A stretch of 64,000 nucleotides of DNA from Brasenia schreberi (GCA_036023115.1 JAYKKT010000040.1:5739001-5803000), one strand, 5' to 3'; shown: positions 11,362 to 29,367, counted from the stretch's first letter. Notes: generated by a model from the sequence alone, not told the origin. A program made the numbers and translations.

Positions 11362-11429
11362 AAAAATATATACTTTTGAACCTTAATCGTTAATCACTCA
11401 TCGGGAGACGGATGGTAGTTGCCTGGGTG

Positions 11430-11464
<35 letters not shown>

Positions 11465-11470
11465 AGAGAG
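11271..11470 (+). repeat. Two (TA)n arrays, the second followed by GA
   Basis: About 89 bp of TA at 11271-11359, then a unique stretch, then about 30 bp of TA at 11433-11462 with a short GA run. What follows to about 11750 is AT-rich and MITE-like, without coding sequence. Confidence 0.85.
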
Positions 11471-13333
11471 AGGATCCTACCCACTACTTACATTGACTGC
11501 TACTTTTTAAGAGTATCACCATAATAACCTTATCTTATGCACTCTTTAAAATTTTTAAATTATATTAATGCTACTAAAAAACAACAATTGTGGTGTATGT
11601 GAATAATTTATGCCCACTCGTGGTTTTTGGATGACGTAGGTATAATTTATTCTTTTAAATGAATTTTAGAAAAGCAAGAATGATATTATTATACTGATAT
11701 CATTCAAAAACAATGAGTAAACAACGTTGGTATATATATATAAATTGAGTGGGAGCTTTTAGATGGCCTCTCGCCATCAAAACATCCTTCCCAAGCCTCC
11801 AATATTATACTAATGTTGATGGTAAGTTGATCGGTATCATTCGTGCAATCATACTAACGACACATATGACGTAAAATTTGACATGCTGTAGGTTTCTCTC
11901 TCTAATATATTATAGTTTGTCCAACGAGTCCGTCCTTACAAAAGAAAGATGATTGAGTACACATTATGACCAAGACCGGGTAGTGGACTTGACCACCCAA
12001 TAAGAAAGGAAATAGAGCTTTCTGTAGACCGTCCATTGAACGTCTGATACACGGCAGAGTATGACCCGCATAAGATTTACTAGCAGACAGAATTTATCTG
12101 TCCAAATTCAAGAATGTTTTTACGGGCAAATGATTTTGACGTTGTTTCATTATTACTCATAATTTTCGGGATTTATTCAACTTAATTGGATTATTACCTT
12201 CTGTATAAATGCAATGGTTTGCTGTTTAGTTTATAATTAATAAAGAATTGAGAGCTCTCACTTGTTGAGTTCGAACCCAGCTCAAATCATGCTCGACATG
12301 TGAGCGAGCCAAGCTCGAACTGACCATCAATAGGTTGGAGCTGAATGTGAGCCTTAATTCAGTTCTATAATATTTGCATATTGTGTTATATAAATTAAGA
12401 AACTTATTATTATGTGGCTTTTTCAATTAAGTTTATTGTTTTTCAGTTAAGTTTTTTCTGCTATTATGCAAATTAGTGGAGTTTTTGATTAATTTGTTAT
12501 TATGTGATTAAGAAACAAAGTCATTGTGACGTAGCAAATAACTCTAAAAAGAATGAATGACAATCTTTTATTATTTCTTTTCAATACTTTTGAGGTATTT
12601 TCGTTTCTCAAATAAAAGATCATTGCGCCGAATTTAAGGCGAGCACGAAAGAGCAGTATCTGAACTCAACCGAGGCTAGTTTTGAGTCGAATACCAACAA
12701 TAGAGAGATTGCCAAGATCAAACCCTACATGCATCGTTTGTTTCACGAAGAGAGCAGAGAACCAAACTCTGTTTACAAGTTATACGGTGCTTGACTGCAG
12801 TCAACTTGTTGGTCCTCATGTCTGTTGATTCAACCAATCAAACAGAGAATGGTTTTGGATGTGACCCTTAATAAAGTAAGAACGCGTCTTTGACTTAGAA
12901 AGTTTGGGTATTAACAATATGGTTGAATGAGTGGACTCATGAGTATTATTCAGTAATAACTGAATAATTAAATTAAACCAAACCAAACCAAACCTTTTTA
13001 TTCGATTCAGTTCTATTGAAAATCGGTTCAGTTTTTGTTTATAATTTCATGAATATTTGGTTTATCATTTCGGTTTCTAAGGATCCAAAACTGAATAACC
13101 AAATTAATTATATCAATAAATGTTGTAGTTACAAGGCCTCCTTCCCATAACATGTTACTTTGGTCCTATATATGATTGCAATTCAACATTGTCATCTCTT
13201 TTTCTCACATGATATACTCATAGTTAGGAACTCAAAAATGACACTCAACATGGTAATGCCTAATGCAACTTGATATAATTATATGAGTGCAATAAAAATT
13301 GATTTTTTTGCTTAATAAAAAATTTCATAATTG

Positions 13334-13337
<4 letters not shown>
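11471..13337. other. Spacer without recognisable gene
   Basis: AT-rich. Short segments rich in gctcgagc-like words (12240-12330 and about 12640-12700) look like old transposon remains. A ccaaaccaaaccaaacc tract near 12970 is accompanied by ggttcagttt-type sequence. No open frame with a recognisable domain. Confidence 0.45.

Positions 13338-13419
<82 letters not shown>
13338..13419 (+). repeat. (TA)n microsatellite
   Basis: About 82 bp of uninterrupted TA. Confidence 0.9.
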
Positions 13420-13424
<5 letters not shown>

Positions 13425-13588
13425 TTCAATGTGCAGGGCTACGGCATATATCCGTCGAAACAAATGGATCACTAACCTGTTCTATATAAGAACACTTAAT
13501 GCAGTAAAATGTGCTTGACTTGGCTAATTAGAGTGGGTTCTAGACATTAAGTAGCTACCAAGATCGATCATGCATTAATTTATTGGAA

Positions 13589-13712
13589 AAGGATATTTTT
13601 TTTTTTAATAAAGGAGGCTGAAGCCCGGAATGCACACCCTAAGAGTCGAACTCGTGGCTAACATCATTTTAGTCCACAAAACCCTGCCAGATGAGCTAAC
13701 ACTATGAGTTCT
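13589..13712 (-). repeat. SINE-like, tRNA-derived repeat
   Basis: On the minus strand: box-A-like gttagctcatctggcaggg, box-B-like gagttcgactctta, then gggcttcagcctcc and a terminal A-rich run. The same gcttcagcctcc 3' segment occurs in the copies near 59.8 and 61.1 kb. Confidence 0.6.
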
Positions 13713-14984
13713 TCGAAAAGGACTAAATATGCATCATTAACATGATCAAGATCAAAAGCTTTATTTTTTGGTGGATGTTGAGCTTGAGATCTAGTCCAAA
13801 ATAGAAATCAAACATCAAACCGGTTTGGCTTGAATCACACATCTCGTGTCAAGAATCCAGCTCACGGTCAATTGAATCTTCTGCTACATTTGCTCGACTT
13901 TTCTTTGAACAAACAACGCATCGGCGTCCAGCTTGATGGCACCAGATTTAACATTCAAGATTTGGCCCAGCAAGCTTATTAGAGTATGCAAGCAAAGTGA
14001 ACACGAAGAAGCTTGATTGGCGGAGATCTCGACTCCCACATTGCAGGTCGTGAGCTCGATTCATTGGAACCATGTATGTTCTGATTGTGCTGGAGTATTT
14101 CAATTGATCTGTCATGTCATATAGGGCCGGACATCAAATTACTTCTATTTGAATTATCTGAAGGATCCCTTATATATATATATAAAAGATGTACAATCAA
14201 ACCTATTTCTCGATTCAATAGAAGCCCAAAGAAGGGTAGAATAGGGTTCCAAACAATGAGAAATATGTAAAAAAAAAAGGTCCAATTATGCCTATTCCTA
14301 ATCCTAAAATGGAATGGAACAATGCAGGTGATCTATATAAACATAGTATCTATTTATTATACCTCAAATGACTCATCTTCATAATGAGAATGTATATAAC
14401 CTCATAATGAGAATGTATAAGAACCTTATTCTAGTCCTGGTATGATATGGAATGAACTTATAATCTGATGATGGAGTCGATTCCATGATTATAAGTTCAT
14501 AACCCCAGACCATTCCCATTTTCGGCGGAACAGATCTACTAATTCTTTTACTCTAGTCAAGTTAGTAAGAGATATCTTGAACTAAGAAATCGACCGATTT
14601 GAAATCATAGGTTCGGTAGACCGGTTCCGATTCTATGAAAGATGAAGCTGAAACCGAATCAGGTGGTCTATGGTTTTAGGTCCGGTGTACTGGGTCTGAT
14701 TATAGCCTAGTGTTGGTCGGGTTCAGTTCCGGTTGAAACCGCAGGACCAATTTGGAACTGGCCGTGTCCCTTACATGAAGCAGGTTATGAGGGAGAATTC
14801 GCTCCACACCCAAGTGGGGCGGAGCTGGATTTAGGGTAAGGAAGGTGAGACCTTTTTCTATTAATAATTTAAGATTTTTCACCTTGTTTAATTAATAATA
14901 ATTTTCTCATGTTATTCTGTCAATGCTAAATTAAACTTATGAAAGAAAAATAGTTTTCAATTACTTCTAGCTGGGTTTTCCAAC
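13713..14984. other. Spacer
   Basis: No gene. Around 14580-14780 there is aaccgg/ggttcc-rich sequence related to the CATGTCTA repeat family, but no clear ends. Confidence 0.4.
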
Positions 14985-15316
14985 TGTGGGGTGCGATTGA
15001 GGTCGGTGGCAACCCGACCACCATGTCCGGTTCAGAACCGGACTGATAGTTCCAGTCGTTGCTGAACCAGCCTGAAAACTAGGACCGCATGAACTAGACC
15101 TAGAACCAGAATTAACTGGATGCTCTGGTTCGGTTCTCGGTATTGGAACCAGTGGTTCACCCTGTCATTTTGGGCACTTTTTTATTACTTTTCTTTTAAA
15201 AAATTTAATATTTTTTACCGGTTGAGACTCAAAATAAAACTGAAACTGGAACCGACAGCTATGAACTAGAACCAAAATCGACCTGGTTCCGGAAGAACAC
15301 GAAACCAATCATGTCT
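14985..15316 (+). repeat. Dispersed repeat ending in CATGTCTA
   Basis: Rich in gaaccgg and ccggtt words, with a T-rich middle, ending gaaaccaatcatgtcta. Same architecture as the copies at 4.65-4.93, 25.2-25.6 and 58.2-58.4 kb. Confidence 0.45.
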
Positions 15317-18239
15317 ACCGACCATTGCCCGCTGACAGATCATTCGATCTCGAGTTAGCTCTCAACAGAGTAATGAAAGACGAAGAGCATAAGAAAATGA
15401 CGGGAATCGACTGCATTAATTATGAAGGAACTTAACATTTGGGCATCTTTATGACCCCAAAAAGATTGGCGAGGCATGATTTTATTTTAAATGGAGTAAT
15501 TGGGAAAAGAAGAAATTCGATTAGCAGCAGGTATTCTACACGAATTCCAGCCTTTCTCACATGCTTAGTAAATAAAGATCCATATTGGTTCCACCCAAGT
15601 GAATTACGTTATCATTCCAGATCCATTAGCTTCAGCTAAGAGCTTTTTTGCTATAACACATTGTTGAAAGGGTTTCATAACTTCAAACTTACCTTAATAA
15701 GGTTCATGCATGCTTAACTTCAGAGATAATAGGTTTTGATGCATTAATATTGAAGAGATTGTTCTATGATGGTTGCGGGCTGCATAGTAAAACCCCTCTT
15801 CTTTGTCCATTTTGAAACCGATTGCATCAGGTTGTCGTTACCATAGTCAGAGGTCCCTCTTTTCAAGGATCTTTTCTTTATTTACACAAGAATTCAGTAT
15901 CTTAGCATGAATGAGTGAATTAGATGGATGGTTTTGTGCACAATAATGTCACAAATGGTAGATCAACTTTCATAAATTTCATCGTCAATGTAAAATACTC
16001 GTACAAATATGTGGAAACTCTATAAGGATCTTCAGGGTCAACTATCTGTTGCAGCTTTTTGAGTTGGTTTAGATGTCATGTATATGATGGTATTTTTCTT
16101 TCAGAAGCTGCTTCTCTTTATGAGTGGTCTCTCATTTGCTGTGTGCTTGGATTCGCGTGTTTGCTTTCTAGACAGAATCGATGAAGTGGAGTTATGTCAT
16201 GAACATCATTTTCAGACTTTTGATACCCTTTCTGATAGCTCAAGGGACACCTGCTGCACCCTCTCCTATTAATAACATTAGAATTTAATTCAGCTCTGTC
16301 TTCGCTAACTGCTCACATCAGACGAGACCCAATTCTTTCTTGTATTACTACTAATAGTTTACGGCCACTAAGCATCCAGTGTGGAGTCACTTGGGATTTA
16401 TGGTTACTTCCGACCGATTCTTTATGCTGCTCACTGAGAACAAACGGAAGGACCCGGCATTCCTTGACGTTGACTATAAACCAAGCATTAAACTACAAAA
16501 GATCTGATGAAGAAGACAGTCACTTGCTTCCAGGCACTTTACTTTCGGAACGTCCTTGGTGTTGGTGAAGGTCAAATTGTTTATATATCTATGAAGAGAT
16601 TCACGTGCTAACCTATCCTGAAACTGGCCTATATATTGTACAGACTGACGTATATGCAGAAGCTCAGATGCCAAGCGTTTGATATTTGACGACCAAAAGT
16701 GTTTGCTCTCTCGAACTTCTGAATTGGTCTGAAATTCAATGGCATCTTTGTGTGTCTTTCATGCATGAAAAAGCTTTGCTGCTAATAGCCAGCTAGCTGG
16801 TTGAGTTCAATCATTGTTTGATTCAAATTCTCGCAGCAGTAGCAGCAGCAAGTGGCTGTGCAATTGAATGCGTGCAGATTGGCCCCGTGAGCTTCTACAG
16901 TGAACTCAAGATATGAGCGCGAATCGTAGAGTGAACTCGACAGAAAACTTAGTGGTTTTTCTTCGCTAACTAGTTTCACCCATTCACATTTATTGACTTT
17001 CTTAAAATAATACTAATACTAATATATTGTATATGTAAATCTCCACAATATAGCAAGTATATTTTATATATTTATCTTATTTTTACATGACAGAAGAGCA
17101 AGTATGGGCATGTATCATCTTTTACACATTTTGGAGGTTCATATGCATTATTAGAAATACATGACACAAGAACTGAATTGAGACGTAAATTCCACCCTTA
17201 ATAGTTAAAATTCCAGACATCATGTGAAAGTTTTCGAAGTGTTGATTCTGCAAGACTGAATCCACAGTACGTTGTCATAGAATTTGAATCTTGTCTCATT
17301 TCAAAGCACCCCTTGCTTTATAAATTCTCGAAGACAATGGACAGACAGATTTATAAGTTCTGAACTCTGTAAACTCCTCCATCACACCATGATCCTCATG
17401 GGCCACACTCAATCTAAGTTTATAATTCATCGGGTTGTATTGTGTATGTAGGTAATGTTATTAGGGTTTAGTTTGGATGCAAATAGTGAATGCGAGCGTG
17501 AACCCGATGCTAAATCGGACTGTGTTTCGGTTACCAAACTCAACTTTCGGGTCATTCAATGTCAACCTAGCCACAGATTGGTGATAGATGGAGACTTTTA
17601 GACAGCCAGTAATCTTCTTGCTTAAGAGGTAAAACTCAGAGTTGTACATAATGATTTCTCTATTTTTGAAAGGAATTAATGGAGGCAAGTTAGGGTTGTT
17701 GCTGCCATTATCGTTCTTTTCTTGCTCTCTATATAAAAGGGTACAAATTGGTCCCTTTCATAAAATGAGGAGGACTCTGCGTGCGTAAGTGTGTGTGTGT
17801 CAATGTGATGTCATGCCCTTCATCATGTTAGTTTTATTATGAAAAACACGAATTTGACATTCTTTGTGTGTGTCGGTTCGGGTTACATATGATGGATCAA
17901 ACCTTTTGTTACAAAATCCTCACCCTAACAGTTCGGTTCGGGTTCAGCATTCTTTATTGGAAAGCATATGCGCAAGCAACTTGTCTTAACACGAAATCTG
18001 TACACAGTATTGGGCCTACCAACCTCTTTTCCACCTTCCTCTCAACTTGGTACCCGCTACTAATTCACCGATCTAAGCGCCGAATATATAAAAATTTATT
18101 TAGTATGTTAGAAAGTTTTTATCAAGTTTAATGTTCCACAAAATCCTATATTTAAGATAATGAATAATCAACGGCACAAATTTGATGGATGCTTCAATCT
18201 TGGTGAAGTATTCCGCTGGCCCAAAGGACCCTGACAAAT
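15317..18239. other. Spacer without recognisable gene
   Basis: About 2.9 kb with only short open frames (up to 75 codons), none with a recognisable domain. Comparatively poor in microsatellites. Exons of an unrecognised gene cannot be excluded by eye. Confidence 0.4.
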
Positions 18240-18370
18240 GCAGTTCGAGCCAAGTCGACCCATAATGGGGTTAAAGCTCTTCCAGGCACTGTTTTTTTTC
18301 TTTCACAAGGCTCAAACTCGAGACCTTTAGTTAAAGGGAACAAGTGCTGAACCACTTGAACCAACGAAAG
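18240..18370 (-). repeat. SINE-like repeat, second family (copy a)
   Basis: Matches 58.03-58.17 kb in order: ataatggggttaaagctct, then a T-rich stretch, then ctcgagacctt, ggaacaagtg and accacttgaa. On the minus strand a gtctcgagtttgagcct motif resembles box B. Confidence 0.45.
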
Positions 18371-20684
<2,314 letters not shown>

Positions 20685-20737
<53 letters not shown>

Positions 20738-20837
20738 GTGTGTGTGTGTAGGGTTGGAAACCGTTGGTTCCGATTCGGAGATTGGTTCAGTCGGTTCCGG
20801 TTCAAATTATCGGCCAGTTCTGAGTCAGTCATGTCTA
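20685..20837 (+). repeat. (CT)n(TA)n(TG)n microsatellite joined to a CATGTCTA-family fragment
   Basis: CT (about 24 bp), TA (about 30 bp) and TG (about 12 bp) run directly into a short aaccg/ggttcc-rich segment ending gagtcagtcatgtcta. Confidence 0.65.
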
Positions 20838-21795
20838 ATATGAGTTACCTGCTTGCATAAATGTCATGCCAATACACTTATATCCAGATGGGCATTTAGG
20901 TTTTTAATGGTCATTGTGATTTATTTTTGTTTGAAGGGTGTATTAACAAGCTAATTTTTATCAAAATTTTCATCATAAGATATCTCTCTACATATAATAA
21001 CTTATAAATAGTTATTTATTTTATTACAAGCAGGGCCTCGGTCAGCTTATCTAGCTCACATCTCATGTCGATACGAGTTCAGCTCATCTTAAAGTTCAAG
21101 CAAGCCACTTGTAAGACGAGTCATGAGCCACAAACAGGCCCAGCTCAGCTGGTTTAGCTTGCTTTAGGAACCTCTACCAGCGATCAAAACAAGCCCGGAT
21201 CACATTTGTGTTTTGGATTTTAGTACGAAGCATCACATCCGAATCAGTTCAATGACCGATCAGTTTTTGTTCCTTTAAAACTATAATCCTGGTAGTGACA
21301 ACAGTAAAGACGTATATATATGCACAGTTGCTTGGATTTTTCTACAAGTTGTTTTGACATATAAATGCTACAAAATAAAAATAAACACTTCAAGCATGTT
21401 TGGGTTACTGCCCAAGTGGTTTGACATATGAATATGATTTAAAATTTTCAAATATGTCCAATAAAATTATTTGAACGAATGTACTTTGTACAATCAACAA
21501 ATATATATAGAGAGAGACATAATACTGCCTACTCACATCCATCGGATGACCTGAGTATAATAACAATTTCGTTCGTACTTTTTAAAAATATTTTAAAACA
21601 AAGTAAATATTATATATATATATATATATACATGGCATCATGCACACCATGACACTATTCAGTCTTATCATTTACACATTTAAAAAGAGTAATTGAAAAG
21701 AATAAAAGAACAAACATATATCGCTCTTAACCTTCAGTTTCAATAGGTATGCAATAGCACTCGGTGTTACTGATGCGAAAGCACAAGTCACTCTT

Positions 21796-21799
<4 letters not shown>
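20838..21799. other. Spacer
   Basis: AT-rich, no gene. A gctcagct/agctcatc-rich patch at about 21040-21180 resembles the patch near 12.25 kb. A short TA run lies near 21613-21630. Confidence 0.4.

Positions 21800-21891
<92 letters not shown>
21800..21891 (+). repeat. (CT)n(TA)n compound microsatellite
   Basis: About 42 bp of CT then about 48 bp of TA, about 340 bp upstream of the second OVATE gene. Confidence 0.9.
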
Positions 21892-21894
<3 letters not shown>

Positions 21895-22170
21895 TTGTCG
21901 GGAATGCTGTTAAAAGTTTTCGTCTTTATTTTAATAATTAAACAAATCTAGCTTGCCAATATTGTTTTCAAAAACCTGCTCTTAATAGGAAAGAATATGA
22001 GATACTAACGGGCTAATATGCATCGCCTCTTGCCCATTTTAAATTATTATTGAATTATATTTTAGATGACCCAATTTATTTGAAAAAGGGTAATTTGGAA
22101 CTCTCAGACTTGATATAAGAATCGACTACCCGATCGAATGGTCCATCTCCATGCGTATGTACATATATTC

Positions 22171-22225
<55 letters not shown>
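22171..22225 (+). repeat. (GA)n array abutting the OVATE start codon
   Basis: About 54 bp of GA ending two bases before the ATG at 22227. If transcribed it lies in the 5' leader. (GA)n leaders are frequent in plant genes and are targets of BBR/BPC factors (established for other genes); the regulatory role here is inference. Confidence 0.85.
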
Positions 22226-22226
<1 letters not shown>

Positions 22227-22227
<1 letters not shown>

Positions 22228-22850
22228 TGTCGACGATGAAGCAGCAGCGGCATCCGGTGGTAGTATCGGCCGGTTGCGGCTGTCGGGGCTCTAGGATCTT
22301 TTCTTCTTCATCAGGCAATAAGGAGCCATCGACCTCCCTCCGCTACCACCTCTCCCTATCCAGCTCCTCCCTCGGCAACCACTCCGACGAATTCGGCCCC
22401 TCCGCCTCGTCCAGCGACAACTTCGCCGAAGGAAACACTTCCTCCTGCCAATCCTCCCTCTCAGGCCCCGATGACGACGCTGCCAGCTTGTCCCACCTCC
22501 TACGCCAACTGTCCGATCTCGAGCACAGCCTTCTACCCTCCACGCCCCACAAGAAGTCCACCGCTCCCCCTCCAACACCGCCACCACCTCCTTCGGCTGT
22601 TTGCGGTGGCGGTAGCCGGAGAAGGAGGAGGAAGCTGGGAGAGAGCGTTGCCGTGGAGAAGTCGTCGGCTGATCCCCTCGCCGATTTCCGGTGGTCGATG
22701 CTGCAGATGATCGTGGAGAAGCAGATTGTGACCGTCGATGAACTGCAAGATCTTCTGCATTGCTTTCTCTCCCTCAACTCACCGCATCACCACCAAATCA
22801 TCTTGCAAGCCTTCTTCGACGTCTGTAATTACGCTTTTGCCCCTTCATAG
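22227..22850 (+). CDS. OVATE family protein (OFP), single exon
   Basis: 207 residues, intronless. The OVATE domain occupies about residues 142-203: SADPLADFRWSMLQMI, then LQDLLHCFLSLNSPHH and IILQAFFDVC, matching the family pattern of DPxxDFRxSM, a cysteine in the middle helix and a hydrophobic last helix. The N-terminal part is serine-rich (SLSSSSLG), then a polyproline run (PPPTPPPPP) and a basic RRRRRK cluster at about 131-136 that could act as a nuclear signal. Predicted nuclear repressor of growth genes (family knowledge). The coding sequence is GC-rich against AT-rich surroundings. Several antisense open frames over this gene are shadows. The second Met (residue 4) is an equally possible start. 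Confidence 0.9.
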
Positions 22851-24139
22851 TGCGTGTATGAAACCTCCTATGCTTCCGTATTAGTTAATCCTGGAGGTGT
22901 TTTTGGGCATCTGTTACATAGAACTGCAGTTCGCTCCCACATAATCTGTGTATTAGATTTTACTTATTTTTCTAATCTCTTCCTCGGTGGCAACTTCATA
23001 CACGACAAGGTATGAATTTGACACGAAAAAAAAGGAAACCATTATAAGCAAGATTAGAGTTAATAACCACTCAAAGTAACACGAAACCTGACTGATCGTT
23101 CTCGTGTTGACGTATTACACAAACAAAATGACCCCTGTCGTGCTCTATTTATGTCCTCCTTAACTGACACGAAAATATCAGGTCATGTTCGAGTTAAGCT
23201 GCTTTTTGGTACAACAGTAACACGAAATTGCCACTCCTCTCTTTTTTGTTTTGTGGGTTCGACAACCTTTTGTTTTAGTTTTATTTTAATGGAGACACGA
23301 AATTGCCATTCTATATTATTAGCTAGAATGAGCTCATGCATTGCAACCAATGCATGAGAAAGATCATACTCGATTTGATTATGAGAAAATGAACCAAATC
23401 CAGATTTATATTAAACAAATCCAAAGCATGACATACATATGATTTGTGTATGTCATACTTGAGTTTACTCGAATTAGGCTCGGGAAGAGTTCTTAATTAA
23501 CTTGATTCGACTCCCCCGGGTCGACACGAGCCAATCCGGGTTAGCTAGACTTGCTTATCCTCTTCGGGTGGTTCGCATGGTGTTAGAGTTTTGAATTCGA
23601 GGAAGGAGAAGGAACAGTGAGAGGTTCACGGGTGTTCTTGGGTTGGTCTTTTGAGGTTGGAGGTTCGAGGATCGCAAAAGGACGGATTTGTTACATGGTG
23701 ATTTCGGTTATTGGATCGATACGCAAATGGGTATATCTCGATTTCAACCCAGTTCAACTTGTTGTCATCCAGTTCTATTCTCAAAACTTGAATTTCCATG
23801 ACGTATTTTAGGTACATTTATGAATTTATTAAACATTTAATTATTATTAAAGGGAATTCCAGGTACGTAGGAATGAATATCGGGTTGGTAAGTGAACCCA
23901 GCCGCGAGAGACCGTTGGGCCTAGGTACCATGCCCATTGAAGATTGATATCGTTCTCTCTCTCTCTCTCTCAGGTGTTGTTGCTATTTGTTTAATTCTTA
24001 ACAGTTGCACTTACCAGTACGAAACCCATTTGGGACAGAGATTTGGTAAGTAAAAGCTAGATTTAGCACTCAATAAATCTGGTTGCTCATTAAGATTTTT
24101 AGAACTTTGTATGTGAGGACACACGCGCACTATACATAC
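22851..24139. other. Spacer downstream of the OVATE gene
   Basis: The first few hundred bases are presumably 3' untranslated. Three short gacacgaaa/cacgaaattgcca-type phrases recur at 23160-23305, suggesting a decayed repeat. No gene recognised. Confidence 0.4.
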
Positions 24140-24144
24140 GTACA

Positions 24145-24241
<97 letters not shown>
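24140..24241 (+). repeat. (TA)n microsatellite
   Basis: Roughly 92 bp of uninterrupted TA after a cata/tgta stretch. Confidence 0.9.
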
Positions 24242-24248
24242 GTGTGTT

Positions 24249-24373
24249 ATCTAGCTTATTGTGAGTTAACTGCTAATATGACACATGATAGGGCTATGTG
24301 GAAACAAAGAATCCATGTAGCCGACCCCGTCTAGTATGTGAAAAGGCTTAGTTGTTGTTTGTTGTTGTTGTTG
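24249..24373 (+). mobile_element. RTE-type LINE 3' end with (TTG)n tail
   Basis: Reads [20 protein letters not shown] and DPV stop, the conserved C-terminus of the LINE ORF, then gtctagtatgtgaaaaggc and gttgttg repeats. Flanks carry acgtgtgtta (left) and acgtgtgtgtta (right), a possible target duplication. Strongly 5'-truncated (about 125 bp). Confidence 0.85.
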
Positions 24374-25244
24374 TATACACACGTGTGTGTTACATAGTTA
24401 TAAGGTGGAATAGGCCTCGTCCGAGGACGTCCAACTATTGGTAAAACCGGATTTTTATATCCAAATTTTTGGATCTTATGGGTGTGTATTACAAGGTTAT
24501 GTGCCTTCATTTTTGGTGCTTAGAGTTTGAAGCTCCATTAATCTCTAATCGCAAAACATGTCGTTAACATAAAATTGTGGTTTTATAAACCCAATTTAAG
24601 TAAAAAACTTTTGCACCATACGGAGAGCGACTCTATAAGAGATGGACCATGGAGGTTTACACAAAAACCTAAATACCTTCTTCTCCCTCTTTGCTATCTT
24701 GTATAAAAAAAGTCAGTATGAGTACCACTAGTGACTCAAACAAGGAATCATGATTAAAAAGCTCATGTGAGTCTATGCTTATGATTCTCGTACCAAAATT
24801 GTGACACTATGAATCAAAGACACCTTTAAAAAACACCATCTCTAAAATAGTGTACTTATTTTAAGAGTTTTTTACATTCAAAATTGATGAATCTTAGTCG
24901 AAATTTGGGTCTGTTATTCTCTCATGATTCTTGATGAACCATACGATATTAATTCAATCTAAGGCTCTGAACCGGGTAACTGAATCAGATCCAATTCTTT
25001 TGTGGCCGAAGCTTATACAGTTGCAGGTTCATACGAGTGATGGCTGGTTTCAGGTAAAACCTTTGTTGGCTCTTTCACAAGTCTTTTCATGAAGCAGACC
25101 TCGCTGGCTGAACCTACTTTGCTTGACCAAAAGATTGGGTTCACGAGCGTTCGCTGACTGACTCTTGCCGTGCTGTTTGGAAAAACGCTCACTGACTCTT
25201 GCCGTGCTGTTTGGCACGCTCACCGTATGTTTGAATCGTCTCAT
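24374..25244. other. Spacer with a small direct repeat
   Basis: No gene. A 24 bp unit (ctgactcttgccgtgctgtt) occurs twice about 36 bp apart at 25157-25216. Confidence 0.5.
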
Positions 25245-25565
25245 TTGGACATCGCCGGTTTCAGACCCACTGGCCGGTTTCAATCACAAACCAAAACCAG
25301 AACTGAGTACCATTCAATTCGGTTTCGGTTTCACCTTTCATAAAACCGGAACAGGCGTTTCCAAATTGCTAATTCTTGTGTTACAAAAAAACTTTTTAAA
25401 ATTCTTTTAATATATTTCGTCCCATTCTAAACAGTTCCAGACTAACTAAAGCCATTTCGCTTACAGTTTAGGTTTTAGCGTAACCAGAATGAAAATATTA
25501 CTAACATTTTTTATTTTCGGTTTGAAACAGTTGGTTTCTGTTTAGCAGAAACCGGCCATGTCTAG
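25245..25565 (+). repeat. Dispersed repeat ending in CATGTCTA
   Basis: Contains cggtttcaatcacaaacc and aaaccggaac, a T-rich middle, and ends agaaaccggccatgtcta, identical at its last 13 bases to the copy ending near 58.41 kb. Confidence 0.5.
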
Positions 25566-25639
25566 TATAAGCCAGCACATTCAAGTTCAAAATCTCAACT
25601 AGGCAAGATCTCCATTTTCCATACACATGTGCATGTATG

Positions 25640-25643
<4 letters not shown>

Positions 25644-25702
<59 letters not shown>
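25644..25702 (+). repeat. (CA)n(TA)n compound microsatellite
   Basis: About 38 bp of CA then about 20 bp of TA. Confidence 0.9.
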
Positions 25703-25703
<1 letters not shown>

Positions 25704-26346
25704 CTGCATTTTTTTGTCTGATAAATTTTCTAAAGAAGATGGTTAACCTCAATGTTGGTTTTAATCACAATTGTAAAGCAAGCTCGTTGGTGCATTATTT
25801 ACGCAGTGAACCCAATCTATAATTGATTTTTTTTAGCTATTTTAATGTGAAAACTCGTGACAATTAGAAAGCGTGTACATTGTACTCCATCTAGTTTATC
25901 TTGTTTTCTTAGCATATATAAGTGTATATGTTATATCTAGATGTGTGTATATATATATATATATACTCGATGACAGGAGTCTATACAAACCGAACCATTA
26001 CCGAAGTCGAACTTGATTGGGTTGGGTATTTCTCACCCAATTTGGGTTGGCTGGGTCGCACAGATCGGGACAATATTGAGATCTCTACATATCCATTGGC
26101 ATGGAAATAAACCCAAGAAAAAGAAAGAGACTCGAATTCAAAACTGCATCGACACTTGTGCGAGTTTTGAATGAGAAACACAGGTCATGAATCAGTTCGG
26201 CGGGTCCATAGCAGATTCAAGCTACATATGTTTGGTCAGCCCAGACAGAAATAATTATCACCTCAATTTCTGTTTGGACATGCGTCCAAAGCTGAACCCA
26301 GTTCGATGTTCTGAGACTAACCAGCTTAAAGTCCTTCATTTTGTGC
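25703..26346. other. Spacer
   Basis: Short open frames only; no gene recognised. Confidence 0.4.
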
Positions 26347-27104
<758 letters not shown>

Positions 27105-27230
27105 TTTCCAGTTACAAAAAGAGACCAAACCTAGCACGAACACTTGCAACCCTCAAGAGTTGAACTCCCCACATGCGTCAAGGGTGCCAAAGTGCCCTAC
27201 CAGTTGAGCTAATGTTCTTGGTGCAACCAG
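27105..27230 (-). repeat. SINE-like, tRNA-derived repeat
   Basis: Minus strand: attagctcaactggtagggc (box-A-like), then ggggagttcaactcttga (box-B-like), then a T-rich 3' part. The tRNA-like head is clear, but the 44 bp between boxes and the tail fit a SINE rather than a tRNA gene. Confidence 0.55.
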
Positions 27231-27299
27231 GTCACTCTTTTTCCGGTTAATCCTAACACACACACATACATGCACCCCTTCGGAGTCGATGTAGAAGGA

Positions 27300-27385
27300 G
27301 ACAGGACTCACAAGATGAGATCGTGAGTTCGATACCGGAGGCCTGCATATACCTGGCTCATTCTCCCCATTGTAACCAACACACA
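27300..27385 (+). repeat. SINE-like repeat, truncated
   Basis: Contains gatcgtgagttcgatacc followed by ggctcattctccccattgta, comparable to catgagtttgatacc and ctccccattttac in the copy near 59.8 kb. The box A end is missing. Confidence 0.4.
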
Positions 27386-29361
<1,976 letters not shown>

Positions 29362-29367
29362 TATAAA
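29362..29367 (+). promoter_or_regulatory. TATA box of the LTPG gene
   Basis: TATAAA in cctttataaagac. Initiation about 30 bp downstream would fall after the ATG at 29381, which supports the in-frame ATG at 29429 as the true start. Confidence 0.6.

Noticed and set aside
15439..15639. 66-codon frame suspected to be an organelle-derived insert
   Set aside because: I could not match it to any plastid or mitochondrial gene I know; composition is uninformative.
22291..22777. Long antisense frames over the second OVATE gene
   Set aside because: GC-rich shadows; Arg/Pro-rich translations with no domain, while the plus frame has a clear OVATE domain.
27130..27225. Possible minus-strand tRNA gene
   Set aside because: Spacing between the two boxes and the lack of an acceptor stem do not fit a tRNA.
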